Below are positions 25,469 through 34,326 of a DNA stretch of 64,000 nt, piece after piece. The notes under the pieces are model-generated. The model did no database searches and was not told where the DNA came from. It saw only the letters and a list, made by a program, of their open reading frames with translations. The position numbers were made by a program, and so were the translations under genes. This stretch comes from Streptomyces sp. ISL-10. Lineage in GTDB: Bacteria > Actinomycetota > Actinomycetes > Streptomycetales > Streptomycetaceae. The number at the start of each line of letters is the position of its first letter. The stretch's first letter is position 1. The DNA lies in NCBI RefSeq assembly GCF_018614575.1, contig NZ_JAGGOJ010000048.1, positions 1 to 64,000 on the forward strand. The letters run 5' to 3'.

Positions 25469-25921
25469 ATGTACGGCTACGACCAGACCCCGGGCGCACA
25501 GCAGCAGCAGTACGTGCCGCAGCAGCCCTCCTACGGAGAGCAGCCGCTGTACCCCGAGCCGTCGCCGCCGTCCCTGGCCGACGCGGTGCGGGCCTTCACG
25601 ACGGGTTCGCTGTCGGCCGAGGACTTCCAGCAGGTCTTCGCGACCTCGAAGGTGTACTGCCCGCGTGGTGACAACCCCGGCTTCCTGGCGCTGCACAACA
25701 CCCAGCAGCCGGTCATCCCCATGTTCACCTCGCTCAAGGAGCTGCGCCGGTACGCGGGCAAGGACTCCAAGTACTTCGTCATCACCGGCGCCGAGGTGAT
25801 CGACCTCCTGCCGACGGGGTACGGCTTCGTGCTCGACATGGAGGGTGATCACCGGATGGTCTTCGACGCGAAGGCCGTGGAGCAGATGGTCGATTTCGCG
25901 ATGCGCCGGATGTACGGGTAA
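25469..25921 (+). CDS. SseB-family protein
   Basis: 150 residues. A Gln/Pro/Tyr-rich N-terminus (~35 residues) leads into an SseB-like domain (LADAVRAFTTGSLSAEDFQQ ... VYCPRGDNPGFLALHNTQQP ... FTSLKELRRYAGKDSKYFVI). The family's role is unknown; in enterobacteria SseB is named for serine sensitivity. ATG 25469 lies 132 bp from the divergent acyl-CoA dehydrogenase, so the shared intergenic region may hold both promoters. Terminated by a strong hairpin directly downstream. Confidence 0.85.
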   Translation: MYGYDQTPGAQQQQYVPQQPSYGEQPLYPEPSPPSLADAVRAFTTGSLSAEDFQQVFATSKVYCPRGDNPGFLALHNTQQPVIPMFTSLKELRRYAGKDSKYFVITGAEVIDLLPTGYGFVLDMEGDHRMVFDAKAVEQMVDFAMRRMYG

Positions 25922-25951
25922 GGGCCGGCGGGCAGGCTGGTGAATCCGGGG

Positions 25952-25977
25952 CGCCCGGGAGGAATTCCTCCCGGGCG
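25952..25977. terminator. Strong palindromic terminator after the SseB gene
   Basis: A perfect 26-bp palindrome, giving an 11-bp GC-rich stem (CGCCCGGGAGG / CCTCCCGGGCG) around an AATT tetraloop and including a central EcoRI-like GAATTC. Located 30 bp after the stop. Confidence 0.8.
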
Positions 25978-26042
25978 TTCGTCGTTCCCGATGGCAGGAA
26001 GTTCAGGATTCAACTAAGCTCGTCGCACAAGGAGGTCCCGCC

Positions 26043-27026
26043 ATGCCCGCAGTGACTGTCGAGAACCCGCTCACCCTGCCGCGCGTCGCCGCGCCCGCCG
26101 ATGCCGTCCAGCGGCCCGTGCTCACCGTGATCACCGCGCCCAGCGGCTTCGAAGGGGAAGGCTTTCCGGTGCGGCGCGCCTTCGCCGGGATCAACTACCG
26201 CCACCTCGACCCGTTCATCATGATGGACCAGATGGGCGAGGTGGACTACGCGCCCGGAGAGCCGAAGGGCACCCCCTGGCACCCCCACCGCGGCTTCGAG
26301 ACCGTCACCTACCTGATCGACGGGACCTTCGTCCACCAGGACAGCAACGGGGGCGGCGGCACCATCCAGAACGGCGACACCCAGTGGATGACCGCCGGTT
26401 CCGGCCTGCTGCACATCGAGGCGCCGCCCGAGCAGCTCGTCCTGTCCGGCGGGCTGTTCCACGGGCTCCAGCTTTGGGTGAACCTGCCCGCCAAGGACAA
26501 GATGATGAACCCCCGTTACCAGGACATCCGCGGCGGTCACGTCCGGCTGCTGACCTCGGCCGACGGAGGTGCACTGCTGCGGGTCATCGCCGGTGAGCTG
26601 GACGGCCATGAGGGACCCGGCATCACCCACACCCCGATCACGATGATCCACGCGACGCTGCGCCCGGGCGCGCAGGTCCGGCTGCCGTGGCGCGAGGACT
26701 TCAACGGCCTGGCCTACGTGCTGGCCGGCCGCGGCGCGGTCGGCGAGGAGCGGCGGCCGGTCCACATGGGCCAGACCGCGGTGTTCGGCGCCGGGGGTGC
26801 GCTCACCGTGTGGGCCGACGACACCCAGAACGGCTCGCACAGCGGGGACCTGGAGATCGTGCTGCTGGGCGGGGCGCCGATCCGGGAACCCATGGCGCAC
26901 TACGGGCCGTTCGTGATGAACACGCGCGAGGAGCTCCAGCAGGCCTTCGAGGACTTCCAGAAGGGCCGGCTCGGCACCGTCCCCGCCGTCCACGGCATGC
27001 AGGAGTCCGGGCCGACCGTCGCCTGA
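26043..27026 (+). CDS. Pirin family protein
   Basis: 327 residues with both cupin domains. Metal ligands sit in HPHRGFETVTYLIDG (His-x-His) and the MTAGSGLLHIE segment (His and Glu), as in iron-binding pirins. The second cupin domain covers ~170-285 (FNGLAYVLAGRGAV). Pirins are iron proteins; some act as quercetin 2,3-dioxygenases or redox regulators, and in Streptomyces a pirin modulates beta-oxidation and redox balance. Proximity to the acyl-CoA dehydrogenase makes that role plausible, but it is not shown. ATG 26043 has AAGGAGG 8-14 bp upstream. Confidence 0.9.
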   Translation: MPAVTVENPLTLPRVAAPADAVQRPVLTVITAPSGFEGEGFPVRRAFAGINYRHLDPFIMMDQMGEVDYAPGEPKGTPWHPHRGFETVTYLIDGTFVHQDSNGGGGTIQNGDTQWMTAGSGLLHIEAPPEQLVLSGGLFHGLQLWVNLPAKDKMMNPRYQDIRGGHVRLLTSADGGALLRVIAGELDGHEGPGITHTPITMIHATLRPGAQVRLPWREDFNGLAYVLAGRGAVGEERRPVHMGQTAVFGAGGALTVWADDTQNGSHSGDLEIVLLGGAPIREPMAHYGPFVMNTREELQQAFEDFQKGRLGTVPAVHGMQESGPTVA

Positions 27027-27116
27027 CGGCTCCGCCGACCGGGGGGCTGACGCAGCGCCACCCCCCTGGCCGGTCCCGGCAGGACGCGGCACCGGTGCCG
27101 TGATCGGCTGGGTGGC

Positions 27117-28226
27117 GTGCAGACCCCTCACGTCCGGCCCGTCCTCCCCGACCCCGTGCGCCGACTCGCGGCCTGGTGCGTGGTTGTGCTGCTGCTGACC
27201 GGGGTCGGCGCGGTGGCGGTCTGGCTGATCGTCACGCTCAAGACGGCCGTCACGCCGGTCCTGCTGGCGCTGCTGGGCACCGCACTGCTGGGACCGCTGT
27301 ACCGGCGGCTCCTGCGCATGAAGGTGCAGCGCTCAGTCGCCGCAGGGCTGACCTGCGCCGCCGTGCTCGCGGTCGTCGGCGGCGCGGTCTACATCGTGGT
27401 CAACGCGCTGCTGGAGACCGGTGACCAGATCGTCGCCTCGCTCCGGCGGGCCGCCCAGGACCTCGCGGACCACTTCGGCGCGGCGGGCACCTCCCTCGAC
27501 GACCTGGCGAGCAACGCCAAGGAGCTGCTGGGCAAGTTCGGCGCGACCGCCGCGTCCGGCGTGATCTCCGGACTGAGCGTGGTCGGCGAGATGATCGCCA
27601 TCGCCGTGCTGGCGCTGCTCCTGGTCTTCTTCTTCCTGCGTGACTCCGATCGCGCCGTGCTGACCCTGCGCTCTCTCGTGCCCCGTTCCACCGGCGACAC
27701 CGTGGAGGCGATGGCCCGCCGCGCCTTCGAGGCCGTCGAGGGCTTCATGCGCGGGACCACGTTCATCGCGCTGATCGACGCCCTGTGCATCACCGTCGGA
27801 CTGCTCGTCCTGCGCGTCCCCGGCGCGGTCGGCCTCGGCGCGCTGGTCTTCGTCGGCGCCTACATCCCCTACCTGGGCGCCTTCATCTCCGGCGCGGTCG
27901 CCGTCCTGGTCGCGCTCGCCGACCGCGGATTCGTGATCGCGCTCTGGGTGCTGGGCGTCGTGCTCGCCGTGCAGGTGCTCGAAGGCCATGTGCTCCAGCC
28001 GCTGATCCAGAGCCGTACGGTCCAGATGCATCCGGCCGTCGTGATGCTGGCGATCACGGCGGGGGCCGGCCTCGCCGGCATCCTCGGGATGCTGCTCGCC
28101 GTTCCCGTCACCGCCGCCGTGTTCGGGGTGATCGGTGAACTGAGGTCCCGTTACGCCGCGGGCAGCGCCGGGTCCGGTCCGCCGTCGGGCCCACCGTCCG
28201 GTTCCGCGCCCGCGGCCGGCTCGTAG
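27117..28226 (+). CDS. AI-2E family transporter (PerM/YdiK-like permease)
   Basis: 369 residues with about seven to eight hydrophobic segments: two near the N-terminus, one at ~62-85, a soluble loop with VASLRRAAQDLADHFGAAG, then clusters at ~150-175 and 210-325. The GAYIPYLGAFISG and VLEGHVLQPLIQSR motifs are diagnostic of the AI-2E exporter-like family. Members act as exporters or Na+/H+-type antiporters; the autoinducer role is not established here. GTG start. The C-terminal 75 bp overlap the end of the convergent SpoIIE gene, and the tail is low complexity (GSGPPSGPPSGSAPAAGS). Confidence 0.85.
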   Translation: MQTPHVRPVLPDPVRRLAAWCVVVLLLTGVGAVAVWLIVTLKTAVTPVLLALLGTALLGPLYRRLLRMKVQRSVAAGLTCAAVLAVVGGAVYIVVNALLETGDQIVASLRRAAQDLADHFGAAGTSLDDLASNAKELLGKFGATAASGVISGLSVVGEMIAIAVLALLLVFFFLRDSDRAVLTLRSLVPRSTGDTVEAMARRAFEAVEGFMRGTTFIALIDALCITVGLLVLRVPGAVGLGALVFVGAYIPYLGAFISGAVAVLVALADRGFVIALWVLGVVLAVQVLEGHVLQPLIQSRTVQMHPAVVMLAITAGAGLAGILGMLLAVPVTAAVFGVIGELRSRYAAGSAGSGPPSGPPSGSAPAAGS

Positions 28227-30289
28227 AGCTCGAACCAGATCGACTTGCCCTCGCCCCTCGGATCCACGCCCCAGGCATCCGCCAGCACCTCCATCAGCAC
28301 CAACCCGCGCCCCGACGACGCCATCTCGCCCGGCCGGCGCTTGTGCGGCAGCTCGTCGCTCGGGTCGGTGACCTCCACGCGCAGCCTGCGGCTCTCGTCC
28401 CCGTGCGCGATCTCGGCGGCCAGCAGGGCGTTGCCGTCGGTGTGGACGAGCACATTGGTGACCATCTCGGAGACCATCAGCACGGCGGAGTCGACCTGCT
28501 CCGCGTCCGACCAGTCGTGCAGCAGCTCCCGCAGATGCTGCCTGGCCGCCGCGATCCGCTCCGGCTCGGCCTGGGCGACGCTCATCGCGGTGCGCCGGGT
28601 GGGCCGCCGGACGGGCGCGCCCTCCCGGGTGAGCAGCAGGACCGCGATGTCGTCCTCGCGCCGGTCGGCGAGCGGGCCGGTCGTGTGGTGCGAGGTGGGT
28701 CCGTGGACGGCCTGGACGAGGGTGTCCGCCAGGTCCTCCAGCGGACGGCCCGCGTTCTCCTCGAGAACGCCCCGCAGCCGCGCCCAGCCGGTGTCCAGAT
28801 CGTGCCCGCCGGTCTCCAGGAGCCCGTCCGTGCAGATCATCAGTGTCTCGCCGGCCTCCAGCACGAACCGGGTCGTCGGATAGTCCGAGTCCGGGTCGAC
28901 ACCGAGCGGGAGCCCGCCCTCGGTGGCCCGCAGCAGCACGGTGCCGTCGGCGGTGACCACCACGGGATCGGGGTGGCCCGCGCGGGCGATCTCCACCAGG
29001 CCGGTGGCCGGCTCGACCTCCAGGTACAGGCAGGTGGCGAACCGGGGGCCCGAGTGGTCGCCGTTGTCGTGGGCGTCGGTGACGCCGTGCAGGAAGCGGG
29101 AGGCGCGGGAGAGCACCGCGTCCGGCCGGTGTCCCTCGGAGGCGTACGCGCGCAGGGCGATCCGCAGCTGGCCCATCAGCCCGGCGGCGCGCACGTCGTG
29201 GCCCTGGACGTCGCCGATCACCAGTGCCATGCGTCCGGACGGCAGCGGGATCATGTCGTACCAGTCCCCGCCGACCTGGAGCCCGCCGCCGGTGGGCACG
29301 TACCGGGCGGCCACGGTCATGCCGGGGATGTCCGGGCCCAGCGTCGGCATCATCGAGCGCTGGAGGCCCAGCGAGAGCTCCCGCTCGGACTCGGCGACGC
29401 CCGCGCGGGCCAGCGCCTGGGCGAGCATGCGGGCCACCGTGGTCAGCACCGAGCGCTCGTCGGGCGTGAAGGCGACCGGATGGCGGAAGGCGGCCATCCA
29501 GGCGCCGATGGTGCGTCCGGCCACGATCAGCGGCAGGAAGGCCCAGGACTGGCGGCCGAACCGCTGGGCGAGCGGCCAGGTGACGGGAAAGCGGCGGCGG
29601 TAGTCGTCGGGCGTGGGCAGATAGATCGCGCGCCCGGTGCGGATGACCTCGGAGGCCGGGTAGTCGGTGTCCAGCGGCAGGTCGGTGAACGGCTCGTCGT
29701 CGCCCGCGCTGTGCCCGTGGTGGCCGATGATGGTCAGCCGGTCGCCGCCGACGCCGAAGACGGCGAGCCCGTCGGGAGAGAAGCCGGGCATGGACAGGGA
29801 CGCGGCGACGCGCAGCACCTCGGCGGTCGACCGCGCCTCGGCCAGCGCGCGGCCCGCGTCCAGCAGGAACGCCTCGCGCGAACGCCGCCAGTCGCCGGTG
29901 ATCGACGTCTGGGCCGCCGTCGCGCTCGGCTTCGGCTCGGCGACCTCCTGGATCGTGCCGATCAGCTGGTAGCGCTCCCCGACGAGGACGGGCTTGCTGC
30001 GGCTGCGGACGGTGCGTACCACCCGGCCCGACCCGTCGACGATGCGCAGCCGCGCCTCGGCGAGGGTGTCCTCGGCGATCGCGAGGGCGACGATCCCGTT
30101 GACCTCGTTCCAGTCGACCGGGTGGAAGCGGGAGCGGACGGCGGACTCCGAGTGGTCCCCGGGCCCCGCGGGCAGCTCCATCAGCCGGGCGGCCTCCGCG
30201 TCGAGCGTGACCGTCCCGGACGCGTCGTCCCAGCGCCACATGCCGGTCGCGATGGCGGCCAGAACGTCCTCCGTACGCATGGGGCTCAC
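28151..30289 (-). CDS. PAS-GAF-SpoIIE phosphatase with C-terminal histidine-kinase-like ATPase
   Basis: 712 residues. Order: PAS-like sensor (1-115), GAF (about 135-290), PP2C/SpoIIE phosphatase (about 315-540, with LQVGGDWYDMIPLPSGRMAL, VIGDVQGHDVRAA and MICTDGLLETGG), and a HATPase anti-sigma kinase domain (about 575-690, with VLMVSEMVTNVLVH and ASSGRGLVLMEVLADAWG). This is the common streptomycete design that both dephosphorylates anti-anti-sigma factors and binds or phosphorylates partners, linking signals to sigma-factor release. No transmembrane segment. ATG 30289 or ATG 30280 are both possible. Convergent 76-bp overlap with the permease gene. Confidence 0.92.
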   Translation of the reverse strand: MSPMRTEDVLAAIATGMWRWDDASGTVTLDAEAARLMELPAGPGDHSESAVRSRFHPVDWNEVNGIVALAIAEDTLAEARLRIVDGSGRVVRTVRSRSKPVLVGERYQLIGTIQEVAEPKPSATAAQTSITGDWRRSREAFLLDAGRALAEARSTAEVLRVAASLSMPGFSPDGLAVFGVGGDRLTIIGHHGHSAGDDEPFTDLPLDTDYPASEVIRTGRAIYLPTPDDYRRRFPVTWPLAQRFGRQSWAFLPLIVAGRTIGAWMAAFRHPVAFTPDERSVLTTVARMLAQALARAGVAESERELSLGLQRSMMPTLGPDIPGMTVAARYVPTGGGLQVGGDWYDMIPLPSGRMALVIGDVQGHDVRAAGLMGQLRIALRAYASEGHRPDAVLSRASRFLHGVTDAHDNGDHSGPRFATCLYLEVEPATGLVEIARAGHPDPVVVTADGTVLLRATEGGLPLGVDPDSDYPTTRFVLEAGETLMICTDGLLETGGHDLDTGWARLRGVLEENAGRPLEDLADTLVQAVHGPTSHHTTGPLADRREDDIAVLLLTREGAPVRRPTRRTAMSVAQAEPERIAAARQHLRELLHDWSDAEQVDSAVLMVSEMVTNVLVHTDGNALLAAEIAHGDESRRLRVEVTDPSDELPHKRRPGEMASSGRGLVLMEVLADAWGVDPRGEGKSIWFELYEPAAGAEPDGGPDGGPDPALPAA

Positions 30290-30541
30290 CCTATTCCGGC
30301 GCCGAGGATCATGACGCGCGGAGCGTGCGGGGCGCTTCGGCCGGAAGGGCGCCTGCGAACTCCGGCCCGGAGGGCCTCGGGTGCGTCAGACGGGCAGCCG
30401 GGCGCGGCGGGACGGCCGATGTGACGCGCCGGGCCGGCAGATGTGACGGTGTCGCGTCTATGTCAATGAGTCGCGGGGGAGCCGGGCGGTAACCTTGCAA
30501 AGGTTGCCCACCTTCGAATCTCCAAGACTGGATGAACGACG

Positions 30542-32314
30542 ATGCATCGGTACAGGTCCCACACCTGCGGCGAGCTCCGCGCCTCTGACGTCACAGCCGA
30601 CGTCCGGCTGAGCGGCTGGCTGCACAACCGCCGAGACCTGGGCGGCATCCTCTTCATCGATCTGCGCGACCACTACGGCATCACGCAGCTCGTCGCCCGC
30701 CCGGGCACCGCCGCCTACGAGGCCCTGGACAAGGTGAACAAGGAGTCGGTCGTCCGCGTCGACGGCCGGGTCGTCTCGCGCGGCGCCGAGAACGTGAACC
30801 CCGAGCTGCCGACCGGCGAGATCGAGATCGAGGTGTCCGAGGTCGAGCTGCTGGGCGCCGCGCAGCAGCTGCCGTTCCAGATCAACACCGACGACGGTGT
30901 GGGCGAGGAGCGCCGCCTGGAGTACCGCTTCCTCGACCTGCGCCGCGAGCGCATGCACCGCAACATCATGCTGCGCACCGCCGTCATCTCCGCCATCCGG
31001 CACAAGATGACCGCTCTCGGCTTCAACGAGATGGCCACGCCGATCCTGACGGCCACCTCCCCCGAGGGTGCGCGCGACTTCGTGGTGCCGTCCCGGCTGA
31101 ACCCCGGCAAGTTCTACGCACTGCCGCAGGCGCCCCAGCAGTTCAAGCAGCTGTTCATGATCTCCGGCTTCGACCGTTACTTCCAGATCGCGCCCTGCTT
31201 CCGCGACGAGGACGCCCGCGCCGACCGTTCGCCGGGCGAGTTCTACCAGCTCGACGTCGAGATGAGCTTCGTCGAGCAGGAGGACGTCTTCCAGCCGATC
31301 GAGAAGCTGATGACCGAGCTCTTCGAGGAGTTCGGCGCCGGCCGCCACGTCACCTCCCCGTTCCCGCGCATCCCGTTCCGCGAGGCGATGCTGAAGTACG
31401 GCAACGACAAGCCGGACCTGCGCGCCCAGCTGGAGCTCGTCGACATCACCGACGTCTTCGAGGGCTCGGAGTTCAAGGCGTTCGCCGGCAAGCACGTGCG
31501 TGCGCTGCCCGTGCCGGACGTCGCGTCGCAGAGCCGCAAGTTCTTCGACGGTCTGGGCGACTACGCGGTCGAGCAGGGTGCGAAGGGCCTGGCCTGGGTG
31601 CGGGTGGGCGAGGACGGCGGGCTCACCGGCCCGATCGCCAAGTTCCTCACCGAGGAGAACGTCAAGGTCCTCACCGAGCGCCTCGGCCTCGCCCCCGGCC
31701 ACGCGGTCTTCTTCGGCGCGGGCGAGTTCGACGAGGTTTCCAAGATCATGGGCGCGGTCCGCGTCGAGGCCGCCAAGCGCGCCGGCCACTTCGAGGAGAA
31801 CGTCTTCCGGTTCTGCTGGATCGTCGACTTCCCGATGTACGAGAAGGACGAGGAGACCGGAAAGATCGACTTCTCGCACAACCCCTTCTCGATGCCGCAG
31901 GGCGGCCTCGAGGCTCTTGAGACCCAGGACCCGCTGGACATCCTGGGCTGGCAGTACGACATCGTCTGCAACGGTGTCGAGCTGTCCTCCGGCGCGATCC
32001 GGAACCACGAGCCCGAGATCATGTTCAAGGCGTTCGAGATCGCGGGGTACTCCCGGGAGACCGTCGAGCGCGAGTTCGCGGGCATGCTGCGCGCGTTCCA
32101 GTACGGCGCCCCGCCGCACGGCGGCATCGCCCCGGGCGTGGACCGCATCGTCATGCTCCTCGCCGACGAGCCGAACATCCGGGAGACCATCGCGTTCCCG
32201 CTCAACGGCAACGCGCAGGACCTCATGATGGGCGCGCCCACCGAGCTGGAGGAGTCCCGCCTGCGCGAGCTGAACATCGCGCTGCGCAAGCCGGTCGCCA
32301 AATCCGGCGAGTAG
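30542..32314 (+). CDS. aspS: Aspartyl-tRNA synthetase
   Basis: 590 residues, normal for bacterial class IIb AspRS. An anticodon-binding OB fold (1-105; VRLSGWLHNRRDLGGILFID) precedes the catalytic core, which has the motif-2 loop CFRDEDARADRSPGEFYQLD, the bacterial GAD insertion (~290-420), and motif 3 GIAPGVDRIVMLL. Charges tRNA-Asp in the cytosol. Upstream, 250 bp are shared with the divergent SpoIIE gene; no T-box or other leader structure is evident. Downstream two strong hairpins separate it from convergent metG. Confidence 0.97.
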   Translation: MHRYRSHTCGELRASDVTADVRLSGWLHNRRDLGGILFIDLRDHYGITQLVARPGTAAYEALDKVNKESVVRVDGRVVSRGAENVNPELPTGEIEIEVSEVELLGAAQQLPFQINTDDGVGEERRLEYRFLDLRRERMHRNIMLRTAVISAIRHKMTALGFNEMATPILTATSPEGARDFVVPSRLNPGKFYALPQAPQQFKQLFMISGFDRYFQIAPCFRDEDARADRSPGEFYQLDVEMSFVEQEDVFQPIEKLMTELFEEFGAGRHVTSPFPRIPFREAMLKYGNDKPDLRAQLELVDITDVFEGSEFKAFAGKHVRALPVPDVASQSRKFFDGLGDYAVEQGAKGLAWVRVGEDGGLTGPIAKFLTEENVKVLTERLGLAPGHAVFFGAGEFDEVSKIMGAVRVEAAKRAGHFEENVFRFCWIVDFPMYEKDEETGKIDFSHNPFSMPQGGLEALETQDPLDILGWQYDIVCNGVELSSGAIRNHEPEIMFKAFEIAGYSRETVEREFAGMLRAFQYGAPPHGGIAPGVDRIVMLLADEPNIRETIAFPLNGNAQDLMMGAPTELEESRLRELNIALRKPVAKSGE

Positions 32315-32329
32315 GCACCCACAGCATGT

Positions 32330-32369
32330 GGGGAGGGCCCCGGAACCGGACGGTTCCGGGGCCCTCCCC
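32330..32369 (+). terminator. Terminator of aspS
   Basis: 18-bp perfect stem GGGGAGGGCCCCGGAACC / GGTTCCGGGGCCCTCCCC with a 4-nt loop, 16 bp after the stop. Confidence 0.85.
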
Positions 32370-32530
32370 ATGCGCCCGGCGGCTCCGCCGCGCAGGGCGG
32401 CGGCAGCGGGAGCGGGGCTCCGGCCGGAGGTGGTGATGGGGTGCGCGGGATCGCCGGCGGCTGAGCGCACGCCGGAGCCGAGCGCACGCCGGAGTACGGC
32501 GAGGGACCGGGGACCTGCCAGCGCGGCGGG

Positions 32531-32580
32531 CACGGCGAGGGGCCCGGAACCCAAGCCGTGGTTCCGGGCCCCTCGCCGTG
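32531..32580 (-). terminator. Terminator of metG
   Basis: Perfect 21-bp arms (32531-32551 and 32560-32580; core GGGGCCCGGAACC / GGTTCCGGGCCCC) around an 8-nt loop, ending 6 bp beyond the metG stop. It shares a related GGGCCC-type core with the aspS hairpin 160 bp away. Confidence 0.85.
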
Positions 32581-32586
32581 CCGGGG

Positions 32587-34194
32587 TCAGTCCTTCTTCG
32601 GCTCCTCCAGGCGCGGGAACAGCACCGCGCCCTTCGTCACCGTCGCGCCCGCGGGGAGCTTGCCCCACTCGCCCGCTTCCTGGACCCGCTGATCGGCCAG
32701 CGCACCCAGGACCGGCTCGGCGCCGAGCGACTCCCACAGCTTCTGGGACGTCTCCGGCATCACCGCGTTCAGCAGGACGGCGACCGCGCGCAGGGACTCG
32801 GCGGCGGTGTAGAGGATCGTCGCCAGCCGGGCGCGGCCCTCGTCAGAAGTGTCCTTCGCGACCTTCCACGGCTCCTGCTCCGTGATGTAGCCGTTGACCT
32901 GCTTCACGAAGTCGAAGATCGCCAGGATGCCGCCCTGGAAGTCCAGTTCCTCGCCGATCTTCCGGTCGGCTTCGGCGACCGCCTTGGCCAGACCGTCCTG
33001 GACGGCCTTCTCGGCGTCCCCGGAGACATCGGCGGCGGGCAGGGAGCCCGCGAAGTACTTGCCGACCATCGCCGCCACGCGTGAGGCCAGGTTGCCGTAG
33101 TCGTTGGCGAGCTCGGAGGTGTAGCGGGCGCTGAAGTCCTCCCAGGAGAACGAGCCGTCCTGGCCGAACGTGATCGCACGCAGGAAGTACCAGCGGTAGG
33201 CGTCCACGCCGAAGTGCGAGGTCAGGTCCTGCGGCTTGATGCCGGTCAGGTTGGACTTCGACATCTTCTCGCCGCCGACCATCAGCCAGCCGTTGGCCAC
33301 GATCTTCCCGGGCACCGGCAGACCCTGGGCCATCAGCATCGCGGGCCAGATGATCGCGTGGAAGCGCAGGATGTCCTTGCCGATGAGGTGGACGTTCGCC
33401 GGGAACGTCTCCTCGAACTTCGCCGGGTTCTCGTTGTAGCCGACCGCCGTCGCGTAGTTGAGGAGCGCATCGATCCACACGTAGATCACGTGCTTCTCGT
33501 CCCACGGCACGGGGACGCCCCAGTCGAAGCTGGAGCGCGAGATCGACAGGTCCTGCATGCCCTGCTTGACGAAGTTCACGACCTCGTTGCGCGCGGACTC
33601 GGGCTGGATGAAGTCCGGGTTCGCCGCGTAGAAGTCGAGCAGCTTCGGGCCGTACTCGCTGAGCTTGAAGAAGTAGTTCTCCTCCTTGAGGATCTCCACC
33701 GGCTTCTTGTGGATCGGGCACAGCTTGGTGCCGTCCTCGGCCTCGATGAGGTCGCCGGGGAGCTTGTACTCCTCACAGCCCACGCAGTAAGGGCCCTCGT
33801 ACCCGCCCTTGTAGATCTCGCCCTTGTCGTACAGGTCCTGCACGAACTCCTGCACACGGTCCGTGTGCCGCTTCTCCGTGGTGCGGATGAAGTCGTCGTT
33901 CGCGATGTTCAGGTGCTCCCAGAGGGGCTTCCACGCCTCCTCGACGAGCTTGTCGCACCATGCCTGGGGCGTGACGTTGTTCGCCTCGGCCGTGCGCATG
34001 ATCTTCTGACCGTGCTCGTCCGTGCCGGTGAGGTACCACACCTTCTCGCCGCGCTGACGGTGCCAGCGGGTGAGCACGTCGCCTGCGACGGTCGTATAGG
34101 CGTGGCCCAGGTGAGGAGCGTCGTTGACGTAGTAGATGGGGGTCGAGACGTAGTACGCCTTCGCCCCCTGCTTCTCGGATCCAGTGGCCGCCAT
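32587..34194 (-). CDS. metG: Methionyl-tRNA synthetase
   Basis: 535 residues. HIGH-type motif APHLGHAYTT near residue 25, Cys-rich zinc knuckle region (PYCVGCEEYKLPGD...KLCPIHKKPVE), KMSKS loop GGEKMSKSNLTG, and a helical anticodon-binding C-terminal domain. It lacks the extra C-terminal tRNA-binding (EMAP-like) dimerisation domain found in the longer form, as expected for an actinobacterial enzyme. Supplies Met-tRNA for initiation and elongation. ATG 34194 is preceded by the 130-bp spacer that also holds the terminator of the VWA gene. Confidence 0.96.
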   Translation of the reverse strand: MAATGSEKQGAKAYYVSTPIYYVNDAPHLGHAYTTVAGDVLTRWHRQRGEKVWYLTGTDEHGQKIMRTAEANNVTPQAWCDKLVEEAWKPLWEHLNIANDDFIRTTEKRHTDRVQEFVQDLYDKGEIYKGGYEGPYCVGCEEYKLPGDLIEAEDGTKLCPIHKKPVEILKEENYFFKLSEYGPKLLDFYAANPDFIQPESARNEVVNFVKQGMQDLSISRSSFDWGVPVPWDEKHVIYVWIDALLNYATAVGYNENPAKFEETFPANVHLIGKDILRFHAIIWPAMLMAQGLPVPGKIVANGWLMVGGEKMSKSNLTGIKPQDLTSHFGVDAYRWYFLRAITFGQDGSFSWEDFSARYTSELANDYGNLASRVAAMVGKYFAGSLPAADVSGDAEKAVQDGLAKAVAEADRKIGEELDFQGGILAIFDFVKQVNGYITEQEPWKVAKDTSDEGRARLATILYTAAESLRAVAVLLNAVMPETSQKLWESLGAEPVLGALADQRVQEAGEWGKLPAGATVTKGAVLFPRLEEPKKD

Positions 34195-34263
34195 GGTCGA
34201 AATCCTATCGGCCCGCTGGAGATCAACTCACACGTATAAGGCGTGGGGGCGAGAGCCGGACGC

Positions 34264-34302
34264 CGACGGCCGGGCCGCGCGGTGTGCGCGGCCCGGCCGT
34301 CG
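34264..34302 (-). terminator. Terminator of the VWA gene
   Basis: Perfect 17-bp arms CGACGGCCGGGCCGCGC / GCGCGGCCCGGCCGTCG with a 5-nt loop, 25 bp after the stop of the minus-strand gene. Confidence 0.8.
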
Positions 34303-34326
34303 GGCGTGGCGTGTGCTGCCGGTTAC

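Noticed and set aside
27333..30239. 968-aa ORF spanning the permease and SpoIIE genes
   Set aside because: Arg/Gly/Ala-rich composition without family features; antisense or frame shadow of the two real genes.
30458..32737. Long minus-strand ORF opposite aspS (759 aa)
   Set aside because: Antisense shadow of a clearly functional aspS; long antisense frames are normal at this GC content.
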